Of a stretch of DNA of 64,000 nucleotides, positions 16,747-26,347 are shown in pieces (position 1 is the first letter of the stretch; each line of letters starts with the position of its first letter). The stretch is from Bacteroidota bacterium (GTDB lineage: Bacteria; Bacteroidota; Bacteroidia; Bacteroidales; CAIWKO01): assembly GCA_037133915.1 (NCBI GenBank), contig JBAXND010000004.1, positions 62,001-126,000 on the forward strand, in the 5' to 3' direction. Both the position numbers and the translations under genes were made by a program. The notes under the pieces are model-generated. The model did no database searches. It was not told the DNA's origin and saw nothing but the letters and a program-made list of their open reading frames with translations.

Positions 16747-18747
16747 TTATTTTTTAGTATTATAGCCTCTTTTTTTGGCCATATCCTCAAGTCTTTTCTG
16801 AAAACCGGAGGTCTTTGTCGGCTTCTTTTTATTTTCCTGAATGCGCTCATGAACTTTATCTTCATTCACAAATTTGCGGAAGAGATACATCTGCAGGAAG
16901 GTGATAACGTTTGCCAGAAAGTAATAATAGCTGAGACCGGCTGCAAAATTATTAAAGAATCCGAGGAACATCACAGGCATGGCATACATCAGGAATTTCA
17001 TGCCGGGCTGCGAGGTGGTTCCCATCATCTGGTTGTTGATTTTGGTGTAGATAATGGTGGTAACAGTCATCAGCAGCGTAAACAAACTGATATGCGCACC
17101 ATAGAAGGGAATATCAAAAGGAAGCTTTGCTATGGAGTCGTATGTTGAAAGGTCGTCGGCCCATAAAAACGACTTCTGCCTGAGCTCTATGGATGCAGGG
17201 AAAAAGCGGTACAGCGCAATAAGGATAGGCATCTGAAGCAACAATGGAATACAACCCGACATCGGGTTCACTCCGGCTTTTTTATACAATGCCATAGTTG
17301 CCTGCTGTTTCTTGAGCGCATCTTCTTTTTTCGGAAATTTCTTATTAATGTCTTCTACTTCAGGTTTCAGAACGCGCATTTTAGCCGACGACATATATGT
17401 CTTATACGCGATAGGCAGCAACACAATTTTCAACAATATGGTAAGCAGCAGAATAATGATACCATAGTTCATATTGAAACCATCGAGGAAATTAAATACC
17501 GGAATGACCACAAAACGGTTGATCCATGCAAGAGGCGCAAAGCTCCAGCCCAAAGGAATCTGACGCTCCAGATCAAGGTTCATGTTGCTCAGTATCTTAT
17601 ACTGGTTGGGACCGAAGTAAAATTCCATGGGGTAGCTGACCTTCGGTGCCGAATTATAATTCAGTGTAAGTCCTACAGACATGGCTTTCATGCTATCAGC
17701 AAGCACCGTTGATTTAGCATCGGCAACCTTCTTCAAAGTCGTACATTTCATGTTGGCTTCCTTGAAGGATGTCTTCGATATCAGGGTTGATGAAAAAAAC
17801 TGCTGTTTGAAAGAAACCCATTTTACCTGAGCTTTATAAGGCTTTTCGCTGTCTTTGGTTTCCGAAAGATAATCTACGGCATCGCCTTCAGGCTTATAAT
17901 ACACCGTAGAAACCATTTCTTCGTTTTTAAGACTGCGCTCCTGCTGCTTCAGTATGACGGCCCAATCCAGACCAATATAGCCGGTATTATTCGCAATAAC
18001 ATCCTGCATATTCTCTATGTTCACCGTATATCCCAGCACATACCTTCCGCCTTTCAGCGCGTACGAGAACTCAATAAACCTCGATTTATCAAAAGTAGAA
18101 TCGGTAGCATTCGGATACAGACGCATGCCAAAGGCGAGGCTGTCTGTCTTACCAATGACGATAGAATCTTTGCCCGCATATGTCGAAGACGCAACATAGG
18201 GTTCGAAGTAAAGGTCTGCAGAATTAATCAATTTATTATTTGAAAAGAAGCTGATTCCATAAGTACTCTTGTCGGAAGAAAAGAGCACAATAGGCCTTTT
18301 CTTTGATTTATCCTCTTCTCCGGTAAGGTATGTTTTCAGCGTAACTTCAGCAATACCGCCGCCTAATTTCGAAATCTTGATTTTATACAAATCATTTTCA
18401 ATGATGAAATATTTCTGTGTTCCTTTGGACGCCACAGAAAAAGAACCATACTGGTTAGCACTTGCTTTAAGAGCATTGGAATCTTTTACATTGCCGTTGC
18501 CGCTAATTCCAGCTTTACCGGCCTTTGCAGTGTCTTTTACTGAATCGGCCGCAGGGATGTTCTTTGCAGTAGCTTTTGCAATAGAATCACTGATGTAACG
18601 GGCTTTTGCAGCTTTGAAAACAGAATCGCGCTGATGCTGCATTTTTGCTTTTTCTTCTTTAGAAGGAGCAGTAAAAATGCTGTATCCGACCAGTATTCCG
18701 AAAATGATTACAATACCTATGATTGTATTGATTGTGTTCTTGTTCAT
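16747..18747 (-). CDS. yidC: Membrane protein insertase YidC
   Basis: 666 residues. The N-terminal anchor (about 8-26) is followed by an alanine/lysine-rich linker and a large periplasmic beta domain (about 90-370). The conserved insertase core comes next: IILLLTILLKIVLLPIAYK, MRVLKPEVEDINKKFPKK in the cytoplasmic loop, YKKAGVNPMSGCIPLLLQMPI, and the last hydrophobic hairpins. A lysine-rich tail that can touch the ribosome ends it. It inserts inner-membrane proteins with or without SecYEG. Only the DMT transporter gene follows it; upstream is a 223-bp gap with a promoter element. Confidence 0.97.
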   Translation of the reverse strand: MNKNTINTIIGIVIIFGILVGYSIFTAPSKEEKAKMQHQRDSVFKAAKARYISDSIAKATAKNIPAADSVKDTAKAGKAGISGNGNVKDSNALKASANQYGSFSVASKGTQKYFIIENDLYKIKISKLGGGIAEVTLKTYLTGEEDKSKKRPIVLFSSDKSTYGISFFSNNKLINSADLYFEPYVASSTYAGKDSIVIGKTDSLAFGMRLYPNATDSTFDKSRFIEFSYALKGGRYVLGYTVNIENMQDVIANNTGYIGLDWAVILKQQERSLKNEEMVSTVYYKPEGDAVDYLSETKDSEKPYKAQVKWVSFKQQFFSSTLISKTSFKEANMKCTTLKKVADAKSTVLADSMKAMSVGLTLNYNSAPKVSYPMEFYFGPNQYKILSNMNLDLERQIPLGWSFAPLAWINRFVVIPVFNFLDGFNMNYGIIILLLTILLKIVLLPIAYKTYMSSAKMRVLKPEVEDINKKFPKKEDALKKQQATMALYKKAGVNPMSGCIPLLLQMPILIALYRFFPASIELRQKSFLWADDLSTYDSIAKLPFDIPFYGAHISLFTLLMTVTTIIYTKINNQMMGTTSQPGMKFLMYAMPVMFLGFFNNFAAGLSYYYFLANVITFLQMYLFRKFVNEDKVHERIQENKKKPTKTSGFQKRLEDMAKKRGYNTKK

Positions 18748-18863
18748 GGTAATAAAACGATGTTAGGTTCAGATGATGTTGCCGAATTACGAATTCAATT
18801 CCTGTTTTTGTGTTTGATGCCTTAAACGCATATGCTTAGAAAAGGAAAACGTATTCGGGCGGG

Positions 18864-18871
18864 CAAAGATA
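18864..18871 (-). promoter_or_regulatory. -7 promoter element for yidC
   Basis: TATCTTTG on the minus strand, a perfect TAnnTTTG, implying a leader of about 110 nt before the yidC ATG. The rest of the 18748-18970 gap holds no recognisable gene. Confidence 0.45.
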
Positions 18872-18970
18872 ATGTAAAACGGTGAATGTAAAAAGCAAAA
18901 TAAGCAGCTGTGCCGGCAGTAGTTGAATTGATATCGGAAACCCCGATAAAGGCAAAAACACCGAAGCGCT

Positions 18971-19765
18971 TCACGCCTCAATAATGAGGTTCATTTGCTC
19001 AACATGCCGTGTAATCCAAACAAAATCAGATACCTGTAATTGCTCGGCGCGTTTTTCAAATATTGGTTCCTGTAATACATCCTTACCCGAAACCATAGAA
19101 AGCAGCGCATTTCTGAGTGTTTTTCGCCTTTGGTTGAATGCTGTTTTTACCACCTGAAAAAACAGCTTTTCATTGCAGTCAAGAGCCATTACTTGGTTCC
19201 GCTTTAAGCGGATTACTGCCGATTTGACCTTGGGAGGCGGAAAAAACACATTTTCATTGACGGTAAACAGATACTCAATGGTGTAATATGCCTGCAGCAG
19301 TACGCTCAGAATTCCGTATTCCTTTGAACCCGGTGGTGTGGCAATCCGGCGTGCTACTTCTTTCTGAAACATTCCGACTACTTCGGGAACGCTGTTTCTG
19401 AGCTCCAGCACCCGGAACAATATCTGGCTCGAGACGTTGTACGGAAAATTCCCAATCACCGCAAATGGTGCAGGAATGCCGTCAAGTCTCACTTTCATGA
19501 AGTCACCTTCAATAATCCGTGGTTCAAGTGTAGGATAATTTTCTTTGAGATATGCCACACTGTCGCGGTCAATCTCAACAACCCCCGTTTCAAATTCACT
19601 TCGCTCAAGCAGGTATTTGGTAAGCATTCCCATGCCGGGACCTACCTCAACTACATACTTATAATCTCCGTGCAGACTGAGGCTGTCTGCTATTTTTCGT
19701 GCAATATTTTCATCGCGCAAAAAGTGTTGCCCGAGGCTTTTTTTGGGTTGTACGGGTTGAGTCAT
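18971..19765 (-). CDS. rsmA: 16S rRNA dimethyladenosine transferase
   Basis: 264 residues. RsmA (KsgA) dimethylates A1518 and A1519 of 16S rRNA, a late 30S maturation step. Motifs: KKSLGQHFLRDENIARKIA at the start, VEVGPGMGMLTKYLL (SAM motif I), IEGDFMKV, the catalytic NFPYNVSSQILF (NLPY-type), and FFPPPKVKSAVIRLK. The C-terminal helical domain is complete. The gene begins 3 bp after the TPR gene ends and is very probably cotranscribed with it. Confidence 0.97.
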   Translation of the reverse strand: MTQPVQPKKSLGQHFLRDENIARKIADSLSLHGDYKYVVEVGPGMGMLTKYLLERSEFETGVVEIDRDSVAYLKENYPTLEPRIIEGDFMKVRLDGIPAPFAVIGNFPYNVSSQILFRVLELRNSVPEVVGMFQKEVARRIATPPGSKEYGILSVLLQAYYTIEYLFTVNENVFFPPPKVKSAVIRLKRNQVMALDCNEKLFFQVVKTAFNQRRKTLRNALLSMVSGKDVLQEPIFEKRAEQLQVSDFVWITRHVEQMNLIIEA

Positions 19766-19768
19766 TGA

Positions 19769-21604
19769 TTAGTTCACTTTATCCCCGCGAAGGGAACGGA
19801 AACGCATACGGGCTTCAACAGCATTGATGCTTCCCGGATATTCCGTAAGCAGTTTCTGGTAAAGCTCCATGGCTTTTTCTTTATTTTTGAACTGTTCCTC
19901 ATTCAGTTTGGCAAGCATAAGCAGGGCGTCATCGGCAAGGATATCCGACGGGTAAAAATCAATCAGTTTCTGAAGCAATGTATCAGCCATGGCAAAATCG
20001 CCTGTTCTGATCATGATTTGTGCTTTTTTGTACAGCACCTCGTCAAATAAAGGATGGTAGGTGCCCAGCATATTGATGCTGTCGAGCGTTGTCAGTGCAA
20101 GCTGGTATTTATTCTGAAAAACATACATATCGGCTTTGGAATACAGCATAAGTCCCACGTAGGTACTGTCATCAGGGTCCATATTATCGCCTATCAATAA
20201 AGCCAGCTCCATGGCATCATTTGCGATAAGCTTGGCTGTAGCGGCTTTCAGTACATCAAGCTGCGCTTTGGCATAATCGAATTCGCCGTTGTAATAGTAC
20301 AGTTTTGCATTTTTGAATTTGGCCTCAAAACCAATAGGATCATACTTGAACGCTTTTTCAACCTGAGAATACAGAAGGGACGCGTCCCACACCTCACCAC
20401 TCATCAGCATGATATCCGCCAGTTCAATTTTGCATTGGGCAATCAGGTCGGGTGATGAGCCCTGCGTTTCAATGGCCTGATTGAGCAGCGCTTTTGCATC
20501 CTCCATTTTATCAAGATAGAATGCCTGAAGATGTGCCAGGTTTTTCATCAGTACAATGGTTTGCGCACTGGTTCCCAGCTCGCTCAGCATGGCCTGATAT
20601 TCTTTCTCAAGTGCCAGCAGTTCTTCTTTCGCAGGACTTATCGATGAAGATATCTTAAGATATTTTACGTTTATTTTATCGAGGCGGCACTGGAAATAAT
20701 AAGGGTTTGTATTCCCCTTTTTGGTAATGATATAGTCATAACATTCGGCAGCAGTCTCATAATCTTTGTTGGATGCCGCCACACCTCCGAGCTTAAACAC
20801 CCGGTTGCCATCTTCGCCCAGTCGCTTATCCAGCGATTTAGCCTGCATCAGCGCCGAGGCGAAATCTTTCTGCTGTATAAAATACCACATCAGCAGCTCA
20901 GAATACCAGGTTTTTTGCGGTTCCTTTTTAATGCGGTCAAGCAACATGGTTCTGAACAGTTCACCGCGTTTTCCGTCGGCATCATCGGCAATAATGTCCT
21001 GCATTTTATTTTGCACATCTTCCGATGAAGCAGCAATAAAGTCACAGAGGTTCAGATATTCTTCAAATACAGACGCCCAGTCCCCTTTCTTTTGGTAAAT
21101 GGCCGCCATTTCCATACAAAAAGGATATCCGCCTTTCAATAGTTTCTTGCCTTTCTGATAGGCCATTACGGCGTAATCGGCAAGGTCGCGGGTCAGAAAG
21201 GCATTGGCAAGGTCGATGACCGCCTGCTGATCGGGCTGCAGCTGCTTCAGCGCCAGCTCATATTGCTTGCGCGCATCGTCGCCCTGTCCTTCTCGCTGAT
21301 AGGCATATCCCAGATCCACAAGGTATTTCTGTTCACCCGCGTATTTTTTTATCTGCCTGCCCAGAAACTTCTCGGCCTTTTTAAAATTACCCGATTCGAT
21401 GAGACAGTCCAGATAGTAGTTATAATACAGCGGCGTAGGATTGTTCGTGTAAAGCGTTTCGAAAATAGAAAGCGCCTTATCGTATTCTTTGTTCTGAAAA
21501 TACTGTACAGCGAGCTGCTCATCGGTTTCCGGCTGAGCCGCTGCTGAAATGCAGCAGAGCAAGGCAATACAAAAAAATATATTTTTCAAAGTGCCGGATA
21601 TCAT
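19769..21604 (-). CDS. Exported tetratricopeptide-repeat protein
   Basis: 611 residues from the ATG at 21604, which places a signal peptide (TLKNIFFCIALLCCISAAAQ) at the N-terminus; a nine-residue longer start is possible. About a dozen TPR-like helical pairs follow, for example YFQNKEYDKALSIFETLYTN near the start, QKEYE-type middle repeats, and DALLMLAKLNEEQFKNKEKAMELYQKLL near the end. It is probably a periplasmic scaffold. No catalytic motif is seen. rsmA follows at once. The two REP-like hairpins lie between it and the upstream lipoprotein gene. Confidence 0.85.
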   Translation of the reverse strand: MISGTLKNIFFCIALLCCISAAAQPETDEQLAVQYFQNKEYDKALSIFETLYTNNPTPLYYNYYLDCLIESGNFKKAEKFLGRQIKKYAGEQKYLVDLGYAYQREGQGDDARKQYELALKQLQPDQQAVIDLANAFLTRDLADYAVMAYQKGKKLLKGGYPFCMEMAAIYQKKGDWASVFEEYLNLCDFIAASSEDVQNKMQDIIADDADGKRGELFRTMLLDRIKKEPQKTWYSELLMWYFIQQKDFASALMQAKSLDKRLGEDGNRVFKLGGVAASNKDYETAAECYDYIITKKGNTNPYYFQCRLDKINVKYLKISSSISPAKEELLALEKEYQAMLSELGTSAQTIVLMKNLAHLQAFYLDKMEDAKALLNQAIETQGSSPDLIAQCKIELADIMLMSGEVWDASLLYSQVEKAFKYDPIGFEAKFKNAKLYYYNGEFDYAKAQLDVLKAATAKLIANDAMELALLIGDNMDPDDSTYVGLMLYSKADMYVFQNKYQLALTTLDSINMLGTYHPLFDEVLYKKAQIMIRTGDFAMADTLLQKLIDFYPSDILADDALLMLAKLNEEQFKNKEKAMELYQKLLTEYPGSINAVEARMRFRSLRGDKVN

Positions 21605-21656
21605 GTGTAAACGGGTTAAATTAACATTCAAAACTATTTCGTCGAACTTTTATCAC

Positions 21657-21683
21657 CGGACATTTCGACAGGCTCAATGTCCG
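21657..21683. repeat. REP-like hairpin 1 (8-bp stem, 11-nt loop)
   Basis: CGGACATT (21657-21664) and AATGTCCG (21676-21683) are perfect reverse complements around the loop TCGACAGGCTC. Hairpin 2, 24 bp away, has the same geometry and the reverse-complement loop but a different stem. Confidence 0.8.
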
Positions 21684-21707
21684 CCAGCCTAATGTCGTGA
21701 ACCACGC

Positions 21708-21734
21708 TGTACCCTGAGCTTGTCGAAGGGTACA
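21708..21734. repeat. REP-like hairpin 2 (8-bp stem, 11-nt loop, opposite orientation)
   Basis: TGTACCCT (21708-21715) pairs perfectly with AGGGTACA (21727-21734) around the loop GAGCTTGTCGA. The loop's reverse complement, TCGACAAGCTC, differs from the loop of hairpin 1 by one base, while the two stems share no sequence. The pair therefore resembles a bacterial interspersed mosaic element. Confidence 0.8.
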
Positions 21735-21739
21735 ATTCA

Positions 21740-22345
21740 TCAATCCGTTTCTTCAGGAGCACCCTGTTCTTTCTTTCCTTTGCCGGGATGCTTCGCTTCA
21801 TTTTCCTGAAATTCCTTAATAATCCTGCAAATAGCAGGATGCACCGTATCAAAGCTTTTAAGCTGCGCCTTTACGCTGTTCAGATTTTTTATAATCCTGC
21901 CCGTAAGGTCATTTACGGCACTGCATTCAATCAAAAAGTTTGTTTCAAAATCACTTTTCGATAAGGCGCCATTGTCTAAGTCGTGCTTCATATCATTCAA
22001 TTGCTTTCGGCAGGTATCAAGTTCCGATTTATACTTCGGATATTCCGCGACCATGGTCTTGAATGGTTTGCGTACATTACCATATGCACATATCCACGGC
22101 CATGTTTCATCATTTTTTAATTCGTAAATATTCTCGGTAAGTACCTTTGCATTTGCCTTATACATTTCATTTTTTGTATTGAGCGTATCAAAATTGAGTT
22201 TATTCAGTTCCTGCCCGGTTGTTTCAACCACAGCATAAACGCTGTCAATACGTGCAATATCAGCTTTGTCCGCTTTACTGCCGCAGCTCTGTACCAGCAA
22301 CAGTGCCAGCGCACTCATAAAATAGAATTTCAATTTTCGCATCAT
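21740..22345 (-). CDS. Putative lipoprotein, helical, unknown function
   Basis: 201 residues. A short basic N-terminus, a hydrophobic stretch and the lipobox LLVQSC give a type II signal with the lipidated cysteine near residue 21. The remainder is charged and mostly helical (KADIARIDSVYAVVETTGQE, KYKSELDTCRKQLNDMKHDL), with four more cysteines, and ends in a lysine/glutamate-rich tail. I do not recognise a family. It follows serS by 10 bp, so is likely cotranscribed, and is followed by the two REP-like hairpins. Confidence 0.75.
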   Translation of the reverse strand: MMRKLKFYFMSALALLLVQSCGSKADKADIARIDSVYAVVETTGQELNKLNFDTLNTKNEMYKANAKVLTENIYELKNDETWPWICAYGNVRKPFKTMVAEYPKYKSELDTCRKQLNDMKHDLDNGALSKSDFETNFLIECSAVNDLTGRIIKNLNSVKAQLKSFDTVHPAICRIIKEFQENEAKHPGKGKKEQGAPEETD

Positions 22346-22355
22346 AACAATAATG

Positions 22356-23627
22356 TTATTTCAATAAATCAAAGCCTGTGTAGGAAGCCAGCGCGGCAGG
22401 AATCTTTATACCGTCAGGGGTTTGATTATTCTCAAGCAGCGCGGCAACTATTCTGGGTAACGCAAGCGCGCTGCCGTTTAGTGTATGTGTAAGATTTATC
22501 TTTCCATCGGCATTTTTATAGCGCAGCTTCATGCGGTTGCTCTGGAAATTCTCAAAGTTTGAAACAGAACTTACCTCAAGCCATTTCTGCTGACCGGCCG
22601 CAAACACTTCAAAATCGAATGTGAGCGCGGATGTGAAGCTCATATCACCTCCGCACAGTTTTACTATGCGGAACGGCAGTTCCAGCTTGCGAAGCAGACC
22701 TGCCACATGTTCTTTCATTTCTTCCAGAACACTGTATGAATTATCGGGATGGGCTATCTGCACGATTTCTACCTTATCGAACTGATGCAGGCGGTTCAGC
22801 CCGCGGACATCTTTTCCGTATGAACCGGCTTCACGCCTGAAGCAGGAGGAATACGCCGCATTTTTAATCGGCATATCTTTTTCTTTCAGAATCATGTCGC
22901 GGTAAATATTCGTTACCGGAACTTCTGCCGTGGGTATCATGTAAAATTTGTCGATACCGATATAATACATCTGTCCGTCCTTATCGGGAAGCTGCCCCGT
23001 TGCATAAGCCGATGCTTCGTTTACCATCAGCGGAGGCTGAATTTCCATGTATCCTGCCGCAACCGCATTGTCTAAAAAGAAATTGATAAGTGAGCGCTGT
23101 AGTTTTGCGCCTTTATCCCGGTAAACCGGGAAACCTGCGCCGGTAAGTTTTACGCCGGTTTCAAAATCTATGATGTTGTATTTCGTGGTGAGCTCCCAGT
23201 GCGGAACAATATTTTCGTCGGCTGCGGGAATATCACCCCAGCTTGCCACAATTTCATTATCCTCGGCTGATTTCCCGGCCGGAACCGATTCATGAGGCGT
23301 GTTCGGAAGAAGTACCAACAGCCCGTTCATTTTCTCTTCAGCGGCTTTCAGGCGCTCATCAAGTTCTTTCGATTGAATTTTGAGCTCGGCAGTACGTTCT
23401 TTGAGTTTCGCCGCATCTCCGGCTTTCCCTTCCTGAAACAGTTTGCCGATTTCTTTGGCGGCAAGGTTAGCTTCGGCAAGACCGTCGTCTAATAGTTTTT
23501 GTGTGTTGCGGCGCTCTTCGTCGGCCGCAATAATCCCTTTGACAATTTCAGCAGCGTCAAAATTCTTCACTGCAAGTCTGCGTATCACTTCATCGGGACT
23601 GGTTCTGATATAGGATAATAATAGCAT
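22356..23627 (-). CDS. serS: Seryl-tRNA synthetase
   Basis: 423 residues, a class II synthetase charging tRNA-Ser (and tRNA-Sec where present). The N-terminal tRNA-binding coiled coil covers about residues 30-105. The catalytic domain has motif 1 (GYMEIQPPLMVNEASAYATGQLP), motif 2 (SSCFRREAGSYGKDVRGLNRLHQF) and motif 3 (LNGSALALPRIVAALLENNQ), all complete. Length is standard. A TAnnTTTG element lies just upstream, in the short gap after alaS. A lipoprotein gene follows. Confidence 0.98.
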   Translation of the reverse strand: MLLLSYIRTSPDEVIRRLAVKNFDAAEIVKGIIAADEERRNTQKLLDDGLAEANLAAKEIGKLFQEGKAGDAAKLKERTAELKIQSKELDERLKAAEEKMNGLLVLLPNTPHESVPAGKSAEDNEIVASWGDIPAADENIVPHWELTTKYNIIDFETGVKLTGAGFPVYRDKGAKLQRSLINFFLDNAVAAGYMEIQPPLMVNEASAYATGQLPDKDGQMYYIGIDKFYMIPTAEVPVTNIYRDMILKEKDMPIKNAAYSSCFRREAGSYGKDVRGLNRLHQFDKVEIVQIAHPDNSYSVLEEMKEHVAGLLRKLELPFRIVKLCGGDMSFTSALTFDFEVFAAGQQKWLEVSSVSNFENFQSNRMKLRYKNADGKINLTHTLNGSALALPRIVAALLENNQTPDGIKIPAALASYTGFDLLK

Positions 23628-23643
23628 GTTCGATTATTTTATG

Positions 23644-23651
23644 CAAAAATA
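23644..23651 (-). promoter_or_regulatory. -7 promoter element for serS
   Basis: TATTTTTG on the minus strand matches TAnnTTTG, 16 bp before the serS ATG, inside the 45-bp gap after alaS. Confidence 0.45.
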
Positions 23652-23672
23652 CATTTTATTACTGATGCCGTT

Positions 23673-26279
23673 TTAACTGATGAATTCCACGGCTTTTTTA
23701 AGTGCTGATTCCAGACCTGCAGGATTCTTTCCGCCGGCCGTAGCATAGTAATCCTGGCCGCCGCCGCCACCCTGTATCTCTTTTCCGAGCTCACGGATAA
23801 TTTTTGAAGCGTTCAGCCCGCGGTCCTTCACCAGATGCTCTGACATGATGATGGTAAGATTTGCCTTGCCTTCGGCTTCTGCACCAAGCACCAGAAAGAG
23901 ATTTTCAACATCCGCTTTCAGTTCAAAAGCCAGATTTTTAATTACCGCTGCATCTAAATCCACTTTCTCGGCAATGAAGTTCAGACCATTTACCACACTT
24001 ATTTTAGCAATGAGTTCCTGTTTCAGCCCCGAAGCTTTTTCTTTCTGAAATTGTTCAATCTTCTTCTGCAGGTCGGCATTCTGTCCAAGCAGCGATTCTA
24101 TGGCTGATGCCGGATCCTGTGAACCTTTAAGCACCGCCTTTATCTTTGCAAGCTGCTCCAGCTGTTCGTTTATCCAAGCTTCAGCTTTCGCGGATGTAAT
24201 GGCTTCTATACGCCTTACACCGGCGGCAATGGCCGATTCTGAAACAATGCGGAACAGACCAATCTGCCCGGTTGCCTTTACATGCGTACCTCCGCAAAGC
24301 TCCATTGAGAATGCTTTGTCAAATACTATTACGCGGACGTTATCGCCGTATTTTTCGCCGAACAGAGCCACAGCGCCCAGTTCCTGCGCCTCTTTCATGG
24401 GAAGGTTGCGCATCTCCGTAAGGACAATATTCTCACGTATTTTCTGATTTACAATGGCTTCCACCTGACGTATTTCCTCGTCGCTCATTTTTGCAAAATG
24501 CGAAAAGTCGAAACGCAGACGCTCGTCGTCAACCATGGAGCCTTTTTGCTCCACATGAGTGCCCAGCACCATCTTAAGCGCCGAGTGCAGCAGATGGGTT
24601 GCCGAATGATTATTGGCGGTCATATTCCTTTTTGAAGGATCTACTCTGGCAATAATCTCTTTTGCCGTATCGGAAGGCAGTTTTTTAACCAGATGTATAA
24701 TGAGGTTGTTCTCTTTGATGGTATTGTCAACACCAATTTTCTCATCACCAATAAGAAATAATCCTTTGTCGCCTGCCTGTCCGCCTGACTCTGCATAAAA
24801 GGGTGTTTTATCGAGCACCACCTGAAAGAATTCCTTATCCTTGGCTTTTACTTTGCGGAATTTTGCAATTCTGCTGCTGGTTTCCAGGGTATCGTACCCT
24901 AAGAATTCGGTTTCATCGCCGGCAATCAATTCTGTCCAGTCTTCTTTATCAACGGTGGCCGCCTGGCGCGAACGTTTTTTCTGCTCTTCCATGCAGGCGG
25001 CAAATGCCGGCATATCCACGTCAAATCCTTTTTCGCGGGCAATAAGCTGTGTAAGGTCTATCGGAAAGCCGAAGGTGTCGAACAGTTCGAATGCAAAAGC
25101 GCCTTCAACGATATTCTTTGCCGGTTTATAATGTTCAAATTTCTGCAAACCGACCGAAAGCGTACGCAGAAAAGCCTGTTCTTCTTCCTGCATCACCTTC
25201 ATCACTAAATCCTTTTGCGATTCAAGTTCAGGGAAGGCTTCGCCCATCTGCAATGCCAGCAGCGGCACCAGCCGGAACATAAAGGGTTCGCTGAATCCCA
25301 GGAAGGTATAGCCATAACGGACGGCACGACGCAATATCCGGCGTATCACGTAACCGGCTTTGTTGTTCGACGGAAGCTGACCGTCGGCAATAGCAAAGGA
25401 AACGGCGCGCAAATGGTCGGCAATAACACGCATGGCTACGTCAGTTTTTGTTTCTTCGCCATAGGTTTTGCCTGCAATTTTTGCGAGTTCCCGGATAACG
25501 GGCTGAAATACGTCGGTATCATAATTGGACTTCACGCCCTGCATGACCATGCACAGACGCTCGAAGCCCATACCGGTATCTATGTGTTTTGCCGGAAGCG
25601 GCGATAAACTATTGTCTGATTTACGGTTGAATTCAATAAAAACGAGGTTCCATATCTCAATAACATGCGGGTCGCTTTGATTCACAAGTTCCTTGCCGGG
25701 AATGAGCTTTTTGGCTGCCTCGTCACGAATATCGACATGAATCTCAGAACAGGGACCGCAGGGACCGGTATCACCCATTTCCCAGAAGTTATCCTTTTTG
25801 GAGCCGTAAATGATTCTGTCTTTTGAAATGATTTTACTCCAGAACTCAAAGGCTTCGTTATCGGGCTCAAGACCTTCTTTTTCATCACCGCCAAACACGG
25901 TAACATACAGATTGTCTTTATTTATCTTATAAACTTCGGTAAGCAGTTCCCAGGCCCATTCAATGGCTTCTTTTTTGAAATAATCGCCAAACGACCAGTT
26001 GCCAAGCATCTCAAACATGGTATGATGGTAGGTATCGTGCCCAACCTCTTCAAGGTCGTTGTGCTTGCCCGAAACGCGCAGGCACTTCTGTGTATCGGCA
26101 ATACGTGCATACTTTGCCTGTGTATTTCCCAGAAAAATATCCTTGAACTGGTTCATGCCGGCATTGGTGAACATCAGCGTAGGGTCGTTTTTAATTACCA
26201 TGGGCGCCGAAGCCACTATCTGATGGGTTTTTGAAGCAAAAAAATCCAGAAATGTCCTGCGTACTGTTTGAGAATCCAT
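23673..26279 (-). CDS. alaS: Alanyl-tRNA synthetase
   Basis: 868 residues, full length. The class II aminoacylation domain starts with RRTFLDFFASKTHQIVASAPMV and contains LRVSGKHNDLEEVGHDTYHHTMFEMLGNWSFGDYFK-type motif 2 residues (about 65-100). The editing domain carries both zinc motifs, HSATHLLH (HxxxH) and CGGTHVKATG (CxxxH). The C-terminal oligomerisation/C-Ala domain ends in a glycine-rich GGGGGQDYYATAGGK. It is preceded by its own promoter element. The upstream neighbour is a KilA-N gene. Confidence 0.98.
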   Translation of the reverse strand: MDSQTVRRTFLDFFASKTHQIVASAPMVIKNDPTLMFTNAGMNQFKDIFLGNTQAKYARIADTQKCLRVSGKHNDLEEVGHDTYHHTMFEMLGNWSFGDYFKKEAIEWAWELLTEVYKINKDNLYVTVFGGDEKEGLEPDNEAFEFWSKIISKDRIIYGSKKDNFWEMGDTGPCGPCSEIHVDIRDEAAKKLIPGKELVNQSDPHVIEIWNLVFIEFNRKSDNSLSPLPAKHIDTGMGFERLCMVMQGVKSNYDTDVFQPVIRELAKIAGKTYGEETKTDVAMRVIADHLRAVSFAIADGQLPSNNKAGYVIRRILRRAVRYGYTFLGFSEPFMFRLVPLLALQMGEAFPELESQKDLVMKVMQEEEQAFLRTLSVGLQKFEHYKPAKNIVEGAFAFELFDTFGFPIDLTQLIAREKGFDVDMPAFAACMEEQKKRSRQAATVDKEDWTELIAGDETEFLGYDTLETSSRIAKFRKVKAKDKEFFQVVLDKTPFYAESGGQAGDKGLFLIGDEKIGVDNTIKENNLIIHLVKKLPSDTAKEIIARVDPSKRNMTANNHSATHLLHSALKMVLGTHVEQKGSMVDDERLRFDFSHFAKMSDEEIRQVEAIVNQKIRENIVLTEMRNLPMKEAQELGAVALFGEKYGDNVRVIVFDKAFSMELCGGTHVKATGQIGLFRIVSESAIAAGVRRIEAITSAKAEAWINEQLEQLAKIKAVLKGSQDPASAIESLLGQNADLQKKIEQFQKEKASGLKQELIAKISVVNGLNFIAEKVDLDAAVIKNLAFELKADVENLFLVLGAEAEGKANLTIIMSEHLVKDRGLNASKIIRELGKEIQGGGGGQDYYATAGGKNPAGLESALKKAVEFIS

Positions 26280-26328
26280 GAGTGTGTTTTATCGATTTTT
26301 ATATTATTATATGTATGCTTGAATCGTT

Positions 26329-26336
26329 CAAATATA
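26329..26336 (-). promoter_or_regulatory. -7 promoter element for alaS
   Basis: TATATTTG on the minus strand matches TAnnTTTG, 49 bp before the alaS ATG. Confidence 0.45.
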
Positions 26337-26347
26337 GCTGTTTATAT

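Noticed and set aside
18787-18981. A 64-codon open frame between rsmA and yidC on the minus strand
   Set aside because: It covers the yidC promoter region, has cysteine/phenylalanine-rich low-quality composition, and resembles no protein; treated as chance.
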